In this document: positions 16,549 to 24,153 of the stretch, piece after piece | Position numbering within the stretch: the first letter of the stretch is position 1 | How the letters are laid out: every line of letters begins with the position of its first letter | NCBI GenBank assembly: GCA_003242735.1 | Contig: QGVH01000025.1 | Span: 1-51,571 of the forward strand | Origin: a bacterium | GTDB taxonomy: Bacteria > Gemmatimonadota > Gemmatimonadetes > Longimicrobiales > RSA9 | Direction: 5' to 3' | DNA length: 51,571 nucleotides | Translations under genes and position numbers: made by a program | Notes under the pieces: generated by a model | The model's database searches: none | Told to the model about the DNA's origin: nothing | The model's input: only the letters and a program-made list of their open reading frames with translations

Positions 16549-18867
16549 ATGGGAGCGGTCCGGGGAGGGCGGAGCGGCGTGGGATGCGGGGCGAGCGGTG
16601 TGTGCGTGGCGCGACGAGGGACGTTCGGTGCAGCCAGCGCCGGAACGGGACCGACGCTGCGGCTGCTGCCGCGCATGCCGCTCATCGTCGCCGCGGTGAT
16701 GGCGCTGATCGGGGCTCGTGCATACGCCCAGGAGCCCGCGCCGCCGGACACGGCGGTCCGCGGCCCGGAAGTCGAGGACGTGCGGTTCCCCGGAGCGAGG
16801 CGGCTGGACCGTCAGCTCCTCAAGGATGCGATCGTCACGCAGGAAACCGAGTGCCGGTCCGGGTGGCTGTGGCTGGTGTGCGCGGTCACGGACCTCGACT
16901 TCGCCGAGCGCAAGGCGTACCTCGACGCAGCGGAGCTGGAGCGCGACCGGGCGCGGCTGGAGGAGCTGTACCGCGCGTGGGGGTTCCCGGACGCGCGCGT
17001 GGGCGTGCGGACCGAAACGCAGCCCGACGGCGACGTCGTCGTCGAATTCCCCATTGAAGAAGGCGAGCCGATCATCGTCCGCGCCGTGGAAGTGCGCGGA
17101 TTGGATTCCGTGACCCCGCCGGTCCGATTGCGCTGGCCGCTGCCGCTGCGGCCGGGCGACCCCTATGCGCAGCCGCTGATCGAGGCGTCGCAGGTGGCGA
17201 TCGTGGCGGCGTTCGCCGAGCGCGGCTACCCGTTCGCGCAGGTGGAGGTCTCGGGCGACGTGGACCAGGCCGCGCGCACGGCGAGCGTCACGTTCCAGGC
17301 GTTGCCGGGCCCGCCGGGCGTGTTCGGCCCCGTGAGCATCCGGGCGACGCCGCCGCTGCGTGAGGAGGACGTGCGCGAGCGGCTCGCGTTCCGCGAGGGC
17401 GAGCGGTTCCGGCTGTCCGCGCTCGAGGAGACGCAGCGGGCGCTGCTCGAGCTCCCCGCCGTGCAGACCGCGACCGTCACGCCGGTCCAGGTGCAGTTGC
17501 CGGACACGGCCATCCCCACGGTGATCACCGTCGAGCCGCCGGACCGGGTGGAAGGCCTCGCGCTCGAGGGCAACATCTCCTCCGCCCGTTGCCTCGAGGC
17601 GGCGGTGTACTGGCGCGACCTCTACTTCCGCGGCGAGCCGCGCGTGTTCGCGATCGGCGTGGGGTTCTCCAACCTGCTGGCGAAGCAGTTGGGCGGGGAC
17701 TTCCCGTGCGCGTCCGCGGGCGAGGGCGGCGAGGACTTCGATGACCCGAACTACTTCGTCGAGGCGGAGCTCGTTCAGCCGTGGCGGGACGACCCGTGGA
17801 CGTGGCTCACGTTCCGCGGACTGGCTGCACGCGAGTCCGCGCCGCGGGCGTACGTGCGGCGCGGCTTCGGCGCGGAGGCCATGGTCTCACGGCGGTTGCG
17901 GCCCGGCCTCGTGGCTTCGCTCGGCTACGCGCCGCAGCGCTTCGAGCTGGAGGGCAGCCCGCTCTACTTCTGCGGTAACTTCGGCGCGTGCACGCCTGCG
18001 AGCATCGACGAATTCGGCGAGCCGACCTGGCTCGCGCCGCTGCAGGCCAGCATCCTCTGGACGCCTGCGGGGCCACCGGGGTTCATCCAGCCACCGAACC
18101 TGAGGCAGACGTTCGTCGAGCGCCGGCTCGTGCGGCCGCGCTGGCGACCATGGGCGCGCGGCACCCTGCAGGCCGCCGGCGCCGCGACGGCTTCGGAGCT
18201 CAGCTTCGCCCGTGCGCTGGTCGAGGCGGCGACGACGCGCAACCTCGGCGTCCGCTTCGAGATCGCCGGCCGGACCCGCGGCGGCCTCCTGGCCACGGGC
18301 GACGATCTCCAGCCGTACCTCCGCTTCTACAGCGGCGGCGGCAGCACGGTGCGCGGCGTTTCCCAGAACCTGCTCGGCCCCAAGTACCTCATCGCCACGC
18401 CGGCGAGGGCGGTCGCGTTCGGCTGCGAACTCGAGTTCGACGGCTGCCCCGCGGGGCTCGTGGTCGATGATGACGACGTCGCTGCGCGGCCCACCGGCGG
18501 CGACTTGCTGTTGGAGGCGAACCTGGAAGGGCGCGTCTGGATCACCGAGCGCGTTCAGCTCGCTGCGTTCGCCGACTACGGCATGCTCGCGCGGCAGTGG
18601 CTCGGCGGCCCCGGCACGCCCGGGGATGCGTCCGACAGCGAGTCGCTGATCACGCCCGGCATCGGCGTGCGCGTCCTCACGCCGCTCGGCCCCGTGCGAC
18701 TCGACGCGGCGTACAACCCGCAGGGGACGAAGGTCTACCCGCTCTTCACCGAGGACCCGACGACGGGCGACGTCATCTTCCTCGGCAACGTCGCATACGA
18801 TCGGTACCGTGGCGAAGGGTTCTGGGGGCGCGTGAAGCTGCACCTCGGCATCGGGCAGGTGTTCTGA
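16549..18867 (+). CDS. Omp85/BamA-like outer membrane protein with POTRA domains
   Basis: A 772-residue protein. After the signal sequence (hydrophobic core LIVAAVMALIGARAYA) there are POTRA-like units (VEDVRFPGARRLDRQLLKDAI near 73; IIVRAVEVRGLD near 178; further ones to about 345), then a 16-strand type barrel with YFVEAELVQPW, the barrel motif YSGGGSTVRGVSQNLLGPK (602-620), and a terminal aromatic in HLGIGQVF, the outer-membrane signature. BamA and TamA insert beta-barrel proteins; sequence alone does not say which, and there is no neighbour that decides. GGAGGG lies five bases before ATG 16549, chosen as start; ATG 16675 gives a normal-length signal peptide (MPLIVAAV) but lacks a ribosome site. 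Confidence 0.87.
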   Translation: MGAVRGGRSGVGCGASGVCVARRGTFGAASAGTGPTLRLLPRMPLIVAAVMALIGARAYAQEPAPPDTAVRGPEVEDVRFPGARRLDRQLLKDAIVTQETECRSGWLWLVCAVTDLDFAERKAYLDAAELERDRARLEELYRAWGFPDARVGVRTETQPDGDVVVEFPIEEGEPIIVRAVEVRGLDSVTPPVRLRWPLPLRPGDPYAQPLIEASQVAIVAAFAERGYPFAQVEVSGDVDQAARTASVTFQALPGPPGVFGPVSIRATPPLREEDVRERLAFREGERFRLSALEETQRALLELPAVQTATVTPVQVQLPDTAIPTVITVEPPDRVEGLALEGNISSARCLEAAVYWRDLYFRGEPRVFAIGVGFSNLLAKQLGGDFPCASAGEGGEDFDDPNYFVEAELVQPWRDDPWTWLTFRGLAARESAPRAYVRRGFGAEAMVSRRLRPGLVASLGYAPQRFELEGSPLYFCGNFGACTPASIDEFGEPTWLAPLQASILWTPAGPPGFIQPPNLRQTFVERRLVRPRWRPWARGTLQAAGAATASELSFARALVEAATTRNLGVRFEIAGRTRGGLLATGDDLQPYLRFYSGGGSTVRGVSQNLLGPKYLIATPARAVAFGCELEFDGCPAGLVVDDDDVAARPTGGDLLLEANLEGRVWITERVQLAAFADYGMLARQWLGGPGTPGDASDSESLITPGIGVRVLTPLGPVRLDAAYNPQGTKVYPLFTEDPTTGDVIFLGNVAYDRYRGEGFWGRVKLHLGIGQVF

Positions 18868-18920
18868 GCAGCGCACGCGGGCCGGCGATCCGGACCTCCG
18901 TGGGCCGCGAGCCGCGCTCC

Positions 18921-19976
18921 TCAGCGGATGACGTCCAGACGGCCGCCGAAGCCGAGGAACACGTACGCGTCTGCCACGTCGCGGAGCCGGTAGCCGCGCG
19001 GCAGGATCTCGAGGTTCATCCCAGGGCCGGAGCTCGCGTAGAACGGGTCGCGCAGGAAGTCGAAGCGCTCGTCGACGTGGAGCGCGAACGGCGCAGGCAC
19101 GTCGGGGAGGCGGCTGCGGAAGAAGTCGAACACGCGGGTCGCGCCGTAGGAGCGGATGTCGCCGAACGCGGCGGTGAGGGGCGAGCCGTCGAGCAGGATG
19201 GTGTAGACGTCGGCGAGGCGGCGTTCGCGGAGCCGGGTGGCGAGCCACGTCACGTTCACGGGCGGGCCGCCGCCGTAGTGCAGCGTCGCGCCGCCGGACT
19301 TGATGCCGTGGTAGCCGCCCATGAACACCAGCACGCGGGCGTGCGGGTGCCGGGCGAACACCTCCCTCTCGAGCCGGTCCGCCATGTAAGCGTCGCGCTC
19401 GGCGTAGAGCCGGACCGCCGCGTGCGGCGAGACCGGGCGCACCGGCGGCCAGTCGGGCAGGTCCGCGGCGATGATGCGGATGCGGCGGTCGGGGCCCAGC
19501 GCCCGGTTGAGACGCCAGACGCGGCGGTAGATCTCGAGGTACTCGCGTGAGGCGCCCCAGTGCTGGCGCAGCGTGCGGGGGTGCGAGAGCAGGATGCCCG
19601 GGTCCTCGGGGTCGCTGGCGAGGTACGCGTCGATGGCGGGCTGCTCGTCGGCGGCGACCTCGAGCACGACGACGTCCAGGCCGGGCCCGCGCGCGAGCTC
19701 CTCGATCAGCTCGGCGGCAATACGCTTGGGTTGTGCCGCGGGGTGCACGTCGCCCAGGAAGAGGACGCGATGCCGCTGTGCGGCGGCGAGGGCGAGGGCG
19801 ACGGGCTCGGTGCGCGCGGTGCGGGCGTATTCGAGGAGCGCCTCCGCCTCCTCCTCCCGGCCTCCCCACCGGTCGATCAGTGCGGCGGTGGCGATCGTGA
19901 GGATCAGCACGGTGCCCGCCGCGATGCCGCCGAAGCCGACCCGCTCGACCCGCTCCCGATTCCACGCCCTCCGCAT
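18921..19976 (-). CDS. EreA/ChaN/Tiki-superfamily protein with membrane anchor
   Basis: A 351-residue protein with one N-terminal membrane segment (FGGIAAGTVLILTIATAALI) and a large outside domain. Motifs of the EreA/ChaN/Tiki fold are present: VLFLGDVHPAAQPKRIAAEL (GDxH, near residue 70-90), VVLEVAADEQPAID (E) and VLVFMGGYHGIK (GxxH). This superfamily includes erythromycin esterases, the heme-handling ChaN and metal-dependent proteases; no residue pattern here decides among them. The ATG at 19976 is preceded by GGGGAGGGG. It is convergent with the Omp85 gene and divergent from the gene at 20145. Confidence 0.75.
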   Translation of the reverse strand: MRRAWNRERVERVGFGGIAAGTVLILTIATAALIDRWGGREEEAEALLEYARTARTEPVALALAAAQRHRVLFLGDVHPAAQPKRIAAELIEELARGPGLDVVVLEVAADEQPAIDAYLASDPEDPGILLSHPRTLRQHWGASREYLEIYRRVWRLNRALGPDRRIRIIAADLPDWPPVRPVSPHAAVRLYAERDAYMADRLEREVFARHPHARVLVFMGGYHGIKSGGATLHYGGGPPVNVTWLATRLRERRLADVYTILLDGSPLTAAFGDIRSYGATRVFDFFRSRLPDVPAPFALHVDERFDFLRDPFYASSGPGMNLEILPRGYRLRDVADAYVFLGFGGRLDVIR

Positions 19977-20144
19977 GCGCCCCTCCCCGTCCCAGGCAGC
20001 GTCGTCAGCGGCCGGACGTTGCAACCCGTGGACCGGACGGCGGAGCGGACGGGTGGCGCGACGCTTGCCCGCCCTGCGCCAGCGCCGAACATTGAACGCC
20101 GACGCCCGTACCGGGCGTGCCCCCTACAGCCCTCGGAGGCCTCC

Positions 20145-21257
20145 ATGCTCCTCGTTCGCCCGACCCGGCTCATTGCCTGCGCCCTCGCCCTGGCCCTGGC
20201 CGGCGGCCCCGGGACGGCCGTCGCCCAGACGGGGATGGAGGCGGTGAAGAGCCGCCTCGGCGCGGCCCCGCGACTGCTGCTGGAAACCGCGGACGGCGAA
20301 GTCGTGCGGGGCCGGCCGACGGGCTGGATCGACGATTGGCTCCTCCTCTCCAACGGCCGACGCGTGGCGTTCGGCGAAATCCTCCGCGCAGAGGCGCTCT
20401 ACCCGCGCACCGGCGACGGCGCACGCTGGGGCGCGATCGCGGGACTGCTCGCCGGGGCGGGCGCGTACCTGGCGACCCGGGGCGAGGACGGCGGCGAGGC
20501 CGCCGTGGGCGTCGGCTACGTCAGCGGCGGCACGCTCATCGGCGCGGCGCTCGGCGCTCTGTGGGGATCGCGCCGCGACCGGAGTGAGCCGATCTACTCC
20601 GCGCCGACGGCCAACGCGGCGCCACGGACCGGGCTGATCGAGTACCGGCGGGGCGCTAGCCCGGGCCAGGTGAGGAGCAACCTGGCGGTGACGCCGTTCG
20701 TGGGCGTGAGCCGGTACAGCTACCGCACCGGCCGGACCGATGGGACGCACGAGATCGGGCTGGCAAGCTCGAGGGAGATCGGCCTCCAGCTCCAGTACGC
20801 CCTGGGACCGAGATCCGTCGTGCGGCTCGGCGCCTCCGGGATCCACGCGTCGTTTCGCGAGCGGCTGGGGCCGGCTCCCGGCACCCGGATCATGGACGAG
20901 AACGTCTGGCTGGCCCGCGCGGAGGTCGCCCTCGAGCTACGGATGCGCTCGAGCGTGCCCGGCTACGCCGTCATCGCGGCGGACGGGCTCTACAACCCGC
21001 ATGGCTACGCCCAGCGGGTCGCTGGCGAAGACGACATCGACGCCGGCATCTCCCCCCGCATCGGCGCGGGCCTCGGCTTCGACTTCTTCCTCCGCGAGGA
21101 CCGCCGGGTCCGCATCGAGTGGATCTACCGGCTCGGACGCTACAACGCCCCCGACGCCGCGGAGCACGGGTTCGCGACCTCGCGCACGACCCGCGACTGG
21201 TCGTTCACCCTGGGCTTCCACCTGCCGCTGGTGCGGCCGCGGCACGCCGCAGAGTGA
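20145..21257 (+). CDS. secreted protein, probable outer-membrane barrel
   Basis: A 370-residue protein. The signal peptide is LIACALALALAGGPGTAVAQ. Residues about 30-75 form a small domain (LLLETADGEVVRGRPTGWI, WLLLSNGRRVAFGEI) resembling LSm/SH3-like strands, followed by a Gly-rich membrane hairpin (WGAIAGLLAGAGAYLA and VSGGTLIGAALGALWG). The rest has alternating strands such as ITPFVGVSRYS-like, RIGAGLGFDFFL and FTLGFHLPLV, consistent with a beta-barrel, but no terminal aromatic residue. GGAGG lies five bases before ATG 20145. The family is unknown to me. Confidence 0.7.
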   Translation: MLLVRPTRLIACALALALAGGPGTAVAQTGMEAVKSRLGAAPRLLLETADGEVVRGRPTGWIDDWLLLSNGRRVAFGEILRAEALYPRTGDGARWGAIAGLLAGAGAYLATRGEDGGEAAVGVGYVSGGTLIGAALGALWGSRRDRSEPIYSAPTANAAPRTGLIEYRRGASPGQVRSNLAVTPFVGVSRYSYRTGRTDGTHEIGLASSREIGLQLQYALGPRSVVRLGASGIHASFRERLGPAPGTRIMDENVWLARAEVALELRMRSSVPGYAVIAADGLYNPHGYAQRVAGEDDIDAGISPRIGAGLGFDFFLREDRRVRIEWIYRLGRYNAPDAAEHGFATSRTTRDWSFTLGFHLPLVRPRHAAE

Positions 21258-21272
21258 GCGCCGGCGAAGGCG

Positions 21273-21677
21273 TCAGTGTTCCTGCGCGGCCGCGGCCGTG
21301 CGGCCCAGCGCGTCCAGGACCCGGGCGCGCAGTTCGTCGAGCGCGAACGGCTTCTGGAGGAAGACGGTCGTGGGCGTCACGTCGTCGTCCAGGATGTCGT
21401 CCTCGATCGCGCCCGTGATGGCCAGGAACGCGACCGGCGGCTTGAAGGTGCGGCAGAGACGGCCGAGGGTGAGCCCGGAGCCGTCGCCCAGCATGACGTC
21501 GGAGACGACGATGTGGAATTTCCGGGCGAGGAGCTGGTCGGCGGCCTCGGCGTAGGATTTCGCCTCGACCACGCCCGCGCCTTGCCGGCGCAGATACATG
21601 GCGAGGGCACGGCGGACAGCGTCCTCGTCATCGACGAGAAGTACGGCCACGCCCGAAAGCGGTCGGGATCCGGACAT
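21273..21677 (-). CDS. stand-alone response regulator receiver protein
   Basis: A 134-residue single receiver domain with the acidic pair D16-D17 (LLVDDED), phospho-acceptor D60 (VVSDVMLGD), switch T88 (LAITGA) and K109 (QKPF). There is no output domain, so it would act like CheY/Spo0F by binding a partner or passing phosphate on. The hybrid kinase at 26382 carries its own receiver and is not adjacent; no kinase neighbours this gene. A strong minus-strand promoter lies 130-150 bases upstream, implying its own transcript with an approximately 120-base leader. It ends next to the gene at 20145 (convergent). Confidence 0.9.
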   Translation of the reverse strand: MSGSRPLSGVAVLLVDDEDAVRRALAMYLRRQGAGVVEAKSYAEAADQLLARKFHIVVSDVMLGDGSGLTLGRLCRTFKPPVAFLAITGAIEDDILDDDVTPTTVFLQKPFALDELRARVLDALGRTAAAAQEH

Positions 21678-21803
21678 ACTTCATCCACGACCGCCTACGG
21701 GGGCCTGGGTGCACGCAGCGTCGCGGAGCACCTTGGTTCTCCCGTCAGGAGTTGGTTGAAGGTTGGAGTCGGGTGTGTGCCGTTCGGCACATTTCTTGTC
21801 TCT

Positions 21804-21830
21804 TGTATACTGCTTCGTGTTCTGTGTCAA
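21804..21830 (-). promoter_or_regulatory. promoter of the receiver gene
   Basis: Read on the minus strand: TTGACA at 21830-21825 (a perfect -35) and TATACA at 21809-21804 with a 15-base spacer, or ATACAA with 16. The surrounding DNA is clearly AT-richer than the rest of the window. Confidence 0.6.
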
Positions 21831-22148
21831 GTGCATGTGGGGAGGGCGGGGGAGGCGGGCGCGGCGGTCGGGGCGACGGGCCACAGCGGGCGGCCGACAC
21901 CGTGGTGGCGGCCGGACGCAGACGGGGATTCGGACGACGTGGCCGGCGTGGGTCGGGCCAGCGGGCGGGCCGTTGGGGAGCGAATCGGCGGATCGGCGGC
22001 GGGCGGGTCTTCGTGGGCGGTGCCGGGGCCGGTCCCGGCGGATCGCCGGTCCAGGGCCCGGACCCGCCAACTGGAGGGTCTGAACGAAGAGCGGGACCGG
22101 GCCACCCGGCGCGAAACGTTTGTATTGCCGCGGCCGGTCCGGGCGGCG

Positions 22149-22203
22149 TTGCCGTAAAGGGCGTTCCGGTATAAATTAGAGGCCCAAGCCCACACAAAGG
22201 AGG
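22149..22203 (+). promoter_or_regulatory. promoter and strong ribosome site of the 65-residue gene
   Basis: TTGCCG at 22149-22154, TATAAA at 22170-22175 (15-base spacer; 16 if GTTGCC is counted) and AAAGGAGG at 22196-22203, four bases before GTG 22208. The predicted leader is only about 25 bases. Confidence 0.6.
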
Positions 22204-22207
22204 ACCG

Positions 22208-22405
22208 GTGGACGACAGTGTGGCAAGGGATGCCAAGCGGCTTCTGCTACGCTATGGCGCGCCCATCGCTGTGGTTGACCAGCTCTCGGACGATGAGCGC
22301 ATTTCCATGGCCCGCGACGTGATCCGGACCTCGGTCAGCGACCGTCCCGCTCGGCTGCGCGAGCTGCTCAGCGAGGGCGGTTGGCTGGATGCGGGCGACC
22401 GGTGA
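22208..22405 (+). CDS. orphan small protein of unknown function (65 residues)
   Basis: A 65-residue protein beginning at GTG 22208 directly after AAAGGAGG. It is charged and helix-rich: AKRLLLRYGAPIAVVDQL, DDERISMARDVI, RLRELLSEGGWLDAGDR. There is no membrane segment, metal motif or DNA-binding pattern I can name. A near-consensus promoter on one side and a textbook terminator on the other make it a single-gene transcript, and the strong signals suggest abundant expression. Function unknown; it may be a small regulator or ribosome/polymerase-associated protein. Confidence 0.75.
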   Translation: MDDSVARDAKRLLLRYGAPIAVVDQLSDDERISMARDVIRTSVSDRPARLRELLSEGGWLDAGDR

Positions 22406-22433
22406 GCCGCATGCGGCTTTCCGACCCACTTCG

Positions 22434-22463
22434 TCCGCCCCGGTCGCCGGGGCGGATTTTTTT
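22434..22463 (+). terminator. intrinsic terminator after the 65-residue gene
   Basis: A perfect 10-base stem (22434-22443 with 22447-22456), TCG loop, then seven T at 22457-22463. It starts 28 bases after the stop codon. Confidence 0.9.
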
Positions 22464-22490
22464 GTGGGCAGGGGCGGGGGAAGGCCCGGG

Positions 22491-22510
22491 ATTCCGATTC
22501 GAATCGGAAT
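22491..22510. repeat. perfect 20-base palindrome
   Basis: Positions 22491-22500 and 22501-22510 are exact reverse complements with no central spacer (ATTCCGATTC and its complement). It lies between the terminator of the small gene and the end of the antiporter gene, which are convergent. With no loop it suits a dimeric DNA-binding protein better than an RNA hairpin. Confidence 0.7.
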
Positions 22511-22542
22511 TCGAACGCCGGAGGCCCCGCCCCGGCCCCGTC

Positions 22543-24153
22543 TCACGCGAAGGCGGCCAGCACCGTGTAGAGCACCATGCTGATGCCCGCCGCCACGGTG
22601 GCGAGCGGCAGTTGGGTCGTGACGTGGTCCATCAGGTCCGCGCCGGTGGCGACGGAGCTGAGGATCGTGGTGTCCGAGATGGGCGAGCACTGGTCGCCGT
22701 AGACACTGCCGCCGATGACGGCGGAGAAGCACAGCGTCAGGAAGAACGGGTCCGGTTTGACGGCCCACGCCAGCGGCATCGCGATGGGGAGGAAGACGGC
22801 GTACGTGCCCCAGGAGGTGCCGGTGGAGAACGCGATGCCCATGGTGACGGCCATGAAGAGGGCCGGAAGGATTACCGGGTTGATGATGCCGGCGACCTGC
22901 TCGACGACGTAGGCGGCGGTGCCGAGCGAGCGGGAGACCTGGCCTAGCGTGACGGCGAGGCCGAGGATGACGGCGCCGATGGTGACGCCCTTTGCGCCGT
23001 CGATGAAGCCGTCGACCGCCTCCTGGAGGCTCATGCCTTTGAGCAGCGCGAGCACGATGGCGCTCAGCACGGACAGGCCGAACGCCTCCGCGATGGGCAC
23101 GCTGATTTTCGAGGCGAACGCCTGGAGCCCGCCGCTGAACAGCGTGGGCAGGTGGGGCACGACCCCCGTCGCGGCGATCCCGATCAGCACGCCGAGCGGC
23201 AGCACGAAGTCGATCAACCCGGTAGGATAGGAGTCGGGAACGCGGAGCTGGCTCAGCTCTTCGGAGGTGAGTGGCCGGGAGCCGGGCGCGTTCAGCTCGC
23301 CGGTTTCGCGGGCGCGGCGGCGTGCCCGGCGCATCTTCTTGCCTTCCCAGGGCAACAGCTCGAGCGCGAAGAGCAGCGTGGAGAGGACGGCGAGGAGCCC
23401 GTAGAAGTTGAAAGGCACGGCCTGGAAGAAGAAGCCGATGGCCTCCTGCTCGGTCGCGAACAGCGGCGTGGTGCCGACGATGAGCCCGCCCACGTAAATC
23501 GGCCACGCGTTGAGCGGGATGACGGTGGCGACGGGTGACGCCGTCGAGTCCACGATGTAGGAGACCTCCTCGTGGCTGACGCGCTCCGCGTCGGTGACGG
23601 GACGCACGGTAGTGCCGGCGAGGATGGTCGAGATGGTGCCCCCCTGGTGGAACACCAGGCCCATGAGCCAGGCGAAGAACTTGGCGCTTCGCGGCCCGTG
23701 GACGATGTGCCGGCCGGCCCAGGCGGCGAAGTGCTGCGCGCCGCCGGTACGAGTCCACAGGCCGATGAGCCCGCCCAGGCACCACAGGTAGACGAGCAGG
23801 ATCACGGCGTAGGACTCGCTGCCGATGGCGGGCAGGAGGTACGCGTCGACGATGTTGTAGTTGGCGCTGACCAGCCCGCCGACGACGATGCCGAGGAACA
23901 GGGAGCTCACGACCTCGCGCGTGACGAAAACGAGGACGAGCGTGACCAGCGGCGGCAGGAGGGAGGCGAAGCCGTAGTGCTCGGCGCCCTCGGGCCGCTC
24001 GCCGCCGAGGCCGTAGGCGATGGCGAGGCCCGCGGCGGCGATCAGTGCGGCGATGACCAATCGGCGGGCTCTGGAGATGAGCGGCGGCGGTGCGGGTTCG
24101 CCCTCGATCCCCAGCGCTTCAGGCGGCGTCGTCGGTGGTAGCGTCTTCGACAT
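22543..24153 (-). CDS. Na+/H+ antiporter, NhaC family
   Basis: A 536-residue membrane protein with about a dozen hydrophobic segments. NhaC signatures are clear: GIAFSTGTSWGTYAVFLPIA (about 443-462), GGSVYGDQCSPISDTTILSS (489-508) and VFHQGGTISTILAG (165-178). It exchanges protons for sodium, or for a small organic solute in some relatives such as malate/lactate antiporters, across the inner membrane. The ATG at 24153 overlaps the end of the upstream glycosidase gene by 35 bases, so the two are co-translated; the N-terminal 30 residues are Pro-rich and cytoplasmic. Confidence 0.92.
   Translation of the reverse strand: MSKTLPPTTPPEALGIEGEPAPPPLISRARRLVIAALIAAAGLAIAYGLGGERPEGAEHYGFASLLPPLVTLVLVFVTREVVSSLFLGIVVGGLVSANYNIVDAYLLPAIGSESYAVILLVYLWCLGGLIGLWTRTGGAQHFAAWAGRHIVHGPRSAKFFAWLMGLVFHQGGTISTILAGTTVRPVTDAERVSHEEVSYIVDSTASPVATVIPLNAWPIYVGGLIVGTTPLFATEQEAIGFFFQAVPFNFYGLLAVLSTLLFALELLPWEGKKMRRARRRARETGELNAPGSRPLTSEELSQLRVPDSYPTGLIDFVLPLGVLIGIAATGVVPHLPTLFSGGLQAFASKISVPIAEAFGLSVLSAIVLALLKGMSLQEAVDGFIDGAKGVTIGAVILGLAVTLGQVSRSLGTAAYVVEQVAGIINPVILPALFMAVTMGIAFSTGTSWGTYAVFLPIAMPLAWAVKPDPFFLTLCFSAVIGGSVYGDQCSPISDTTILSSVATGADLMDHVTTQLPLATVAAGISMVLYTVLAAFA

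Larger units (their letters stand above)
21678..22207. other. 530-base divergent intergenic region
   Basis: Between the lone receiver (minus) and the 65-residue gene (plus). It contains an AT-richer patch (about 21790-21835) with the minus-strand promoter, a long G/C-biased stretch from 21840 to 22140 without a credible frame, and a plus-strand promoter near 22149-22175. Confidence 0.5.
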
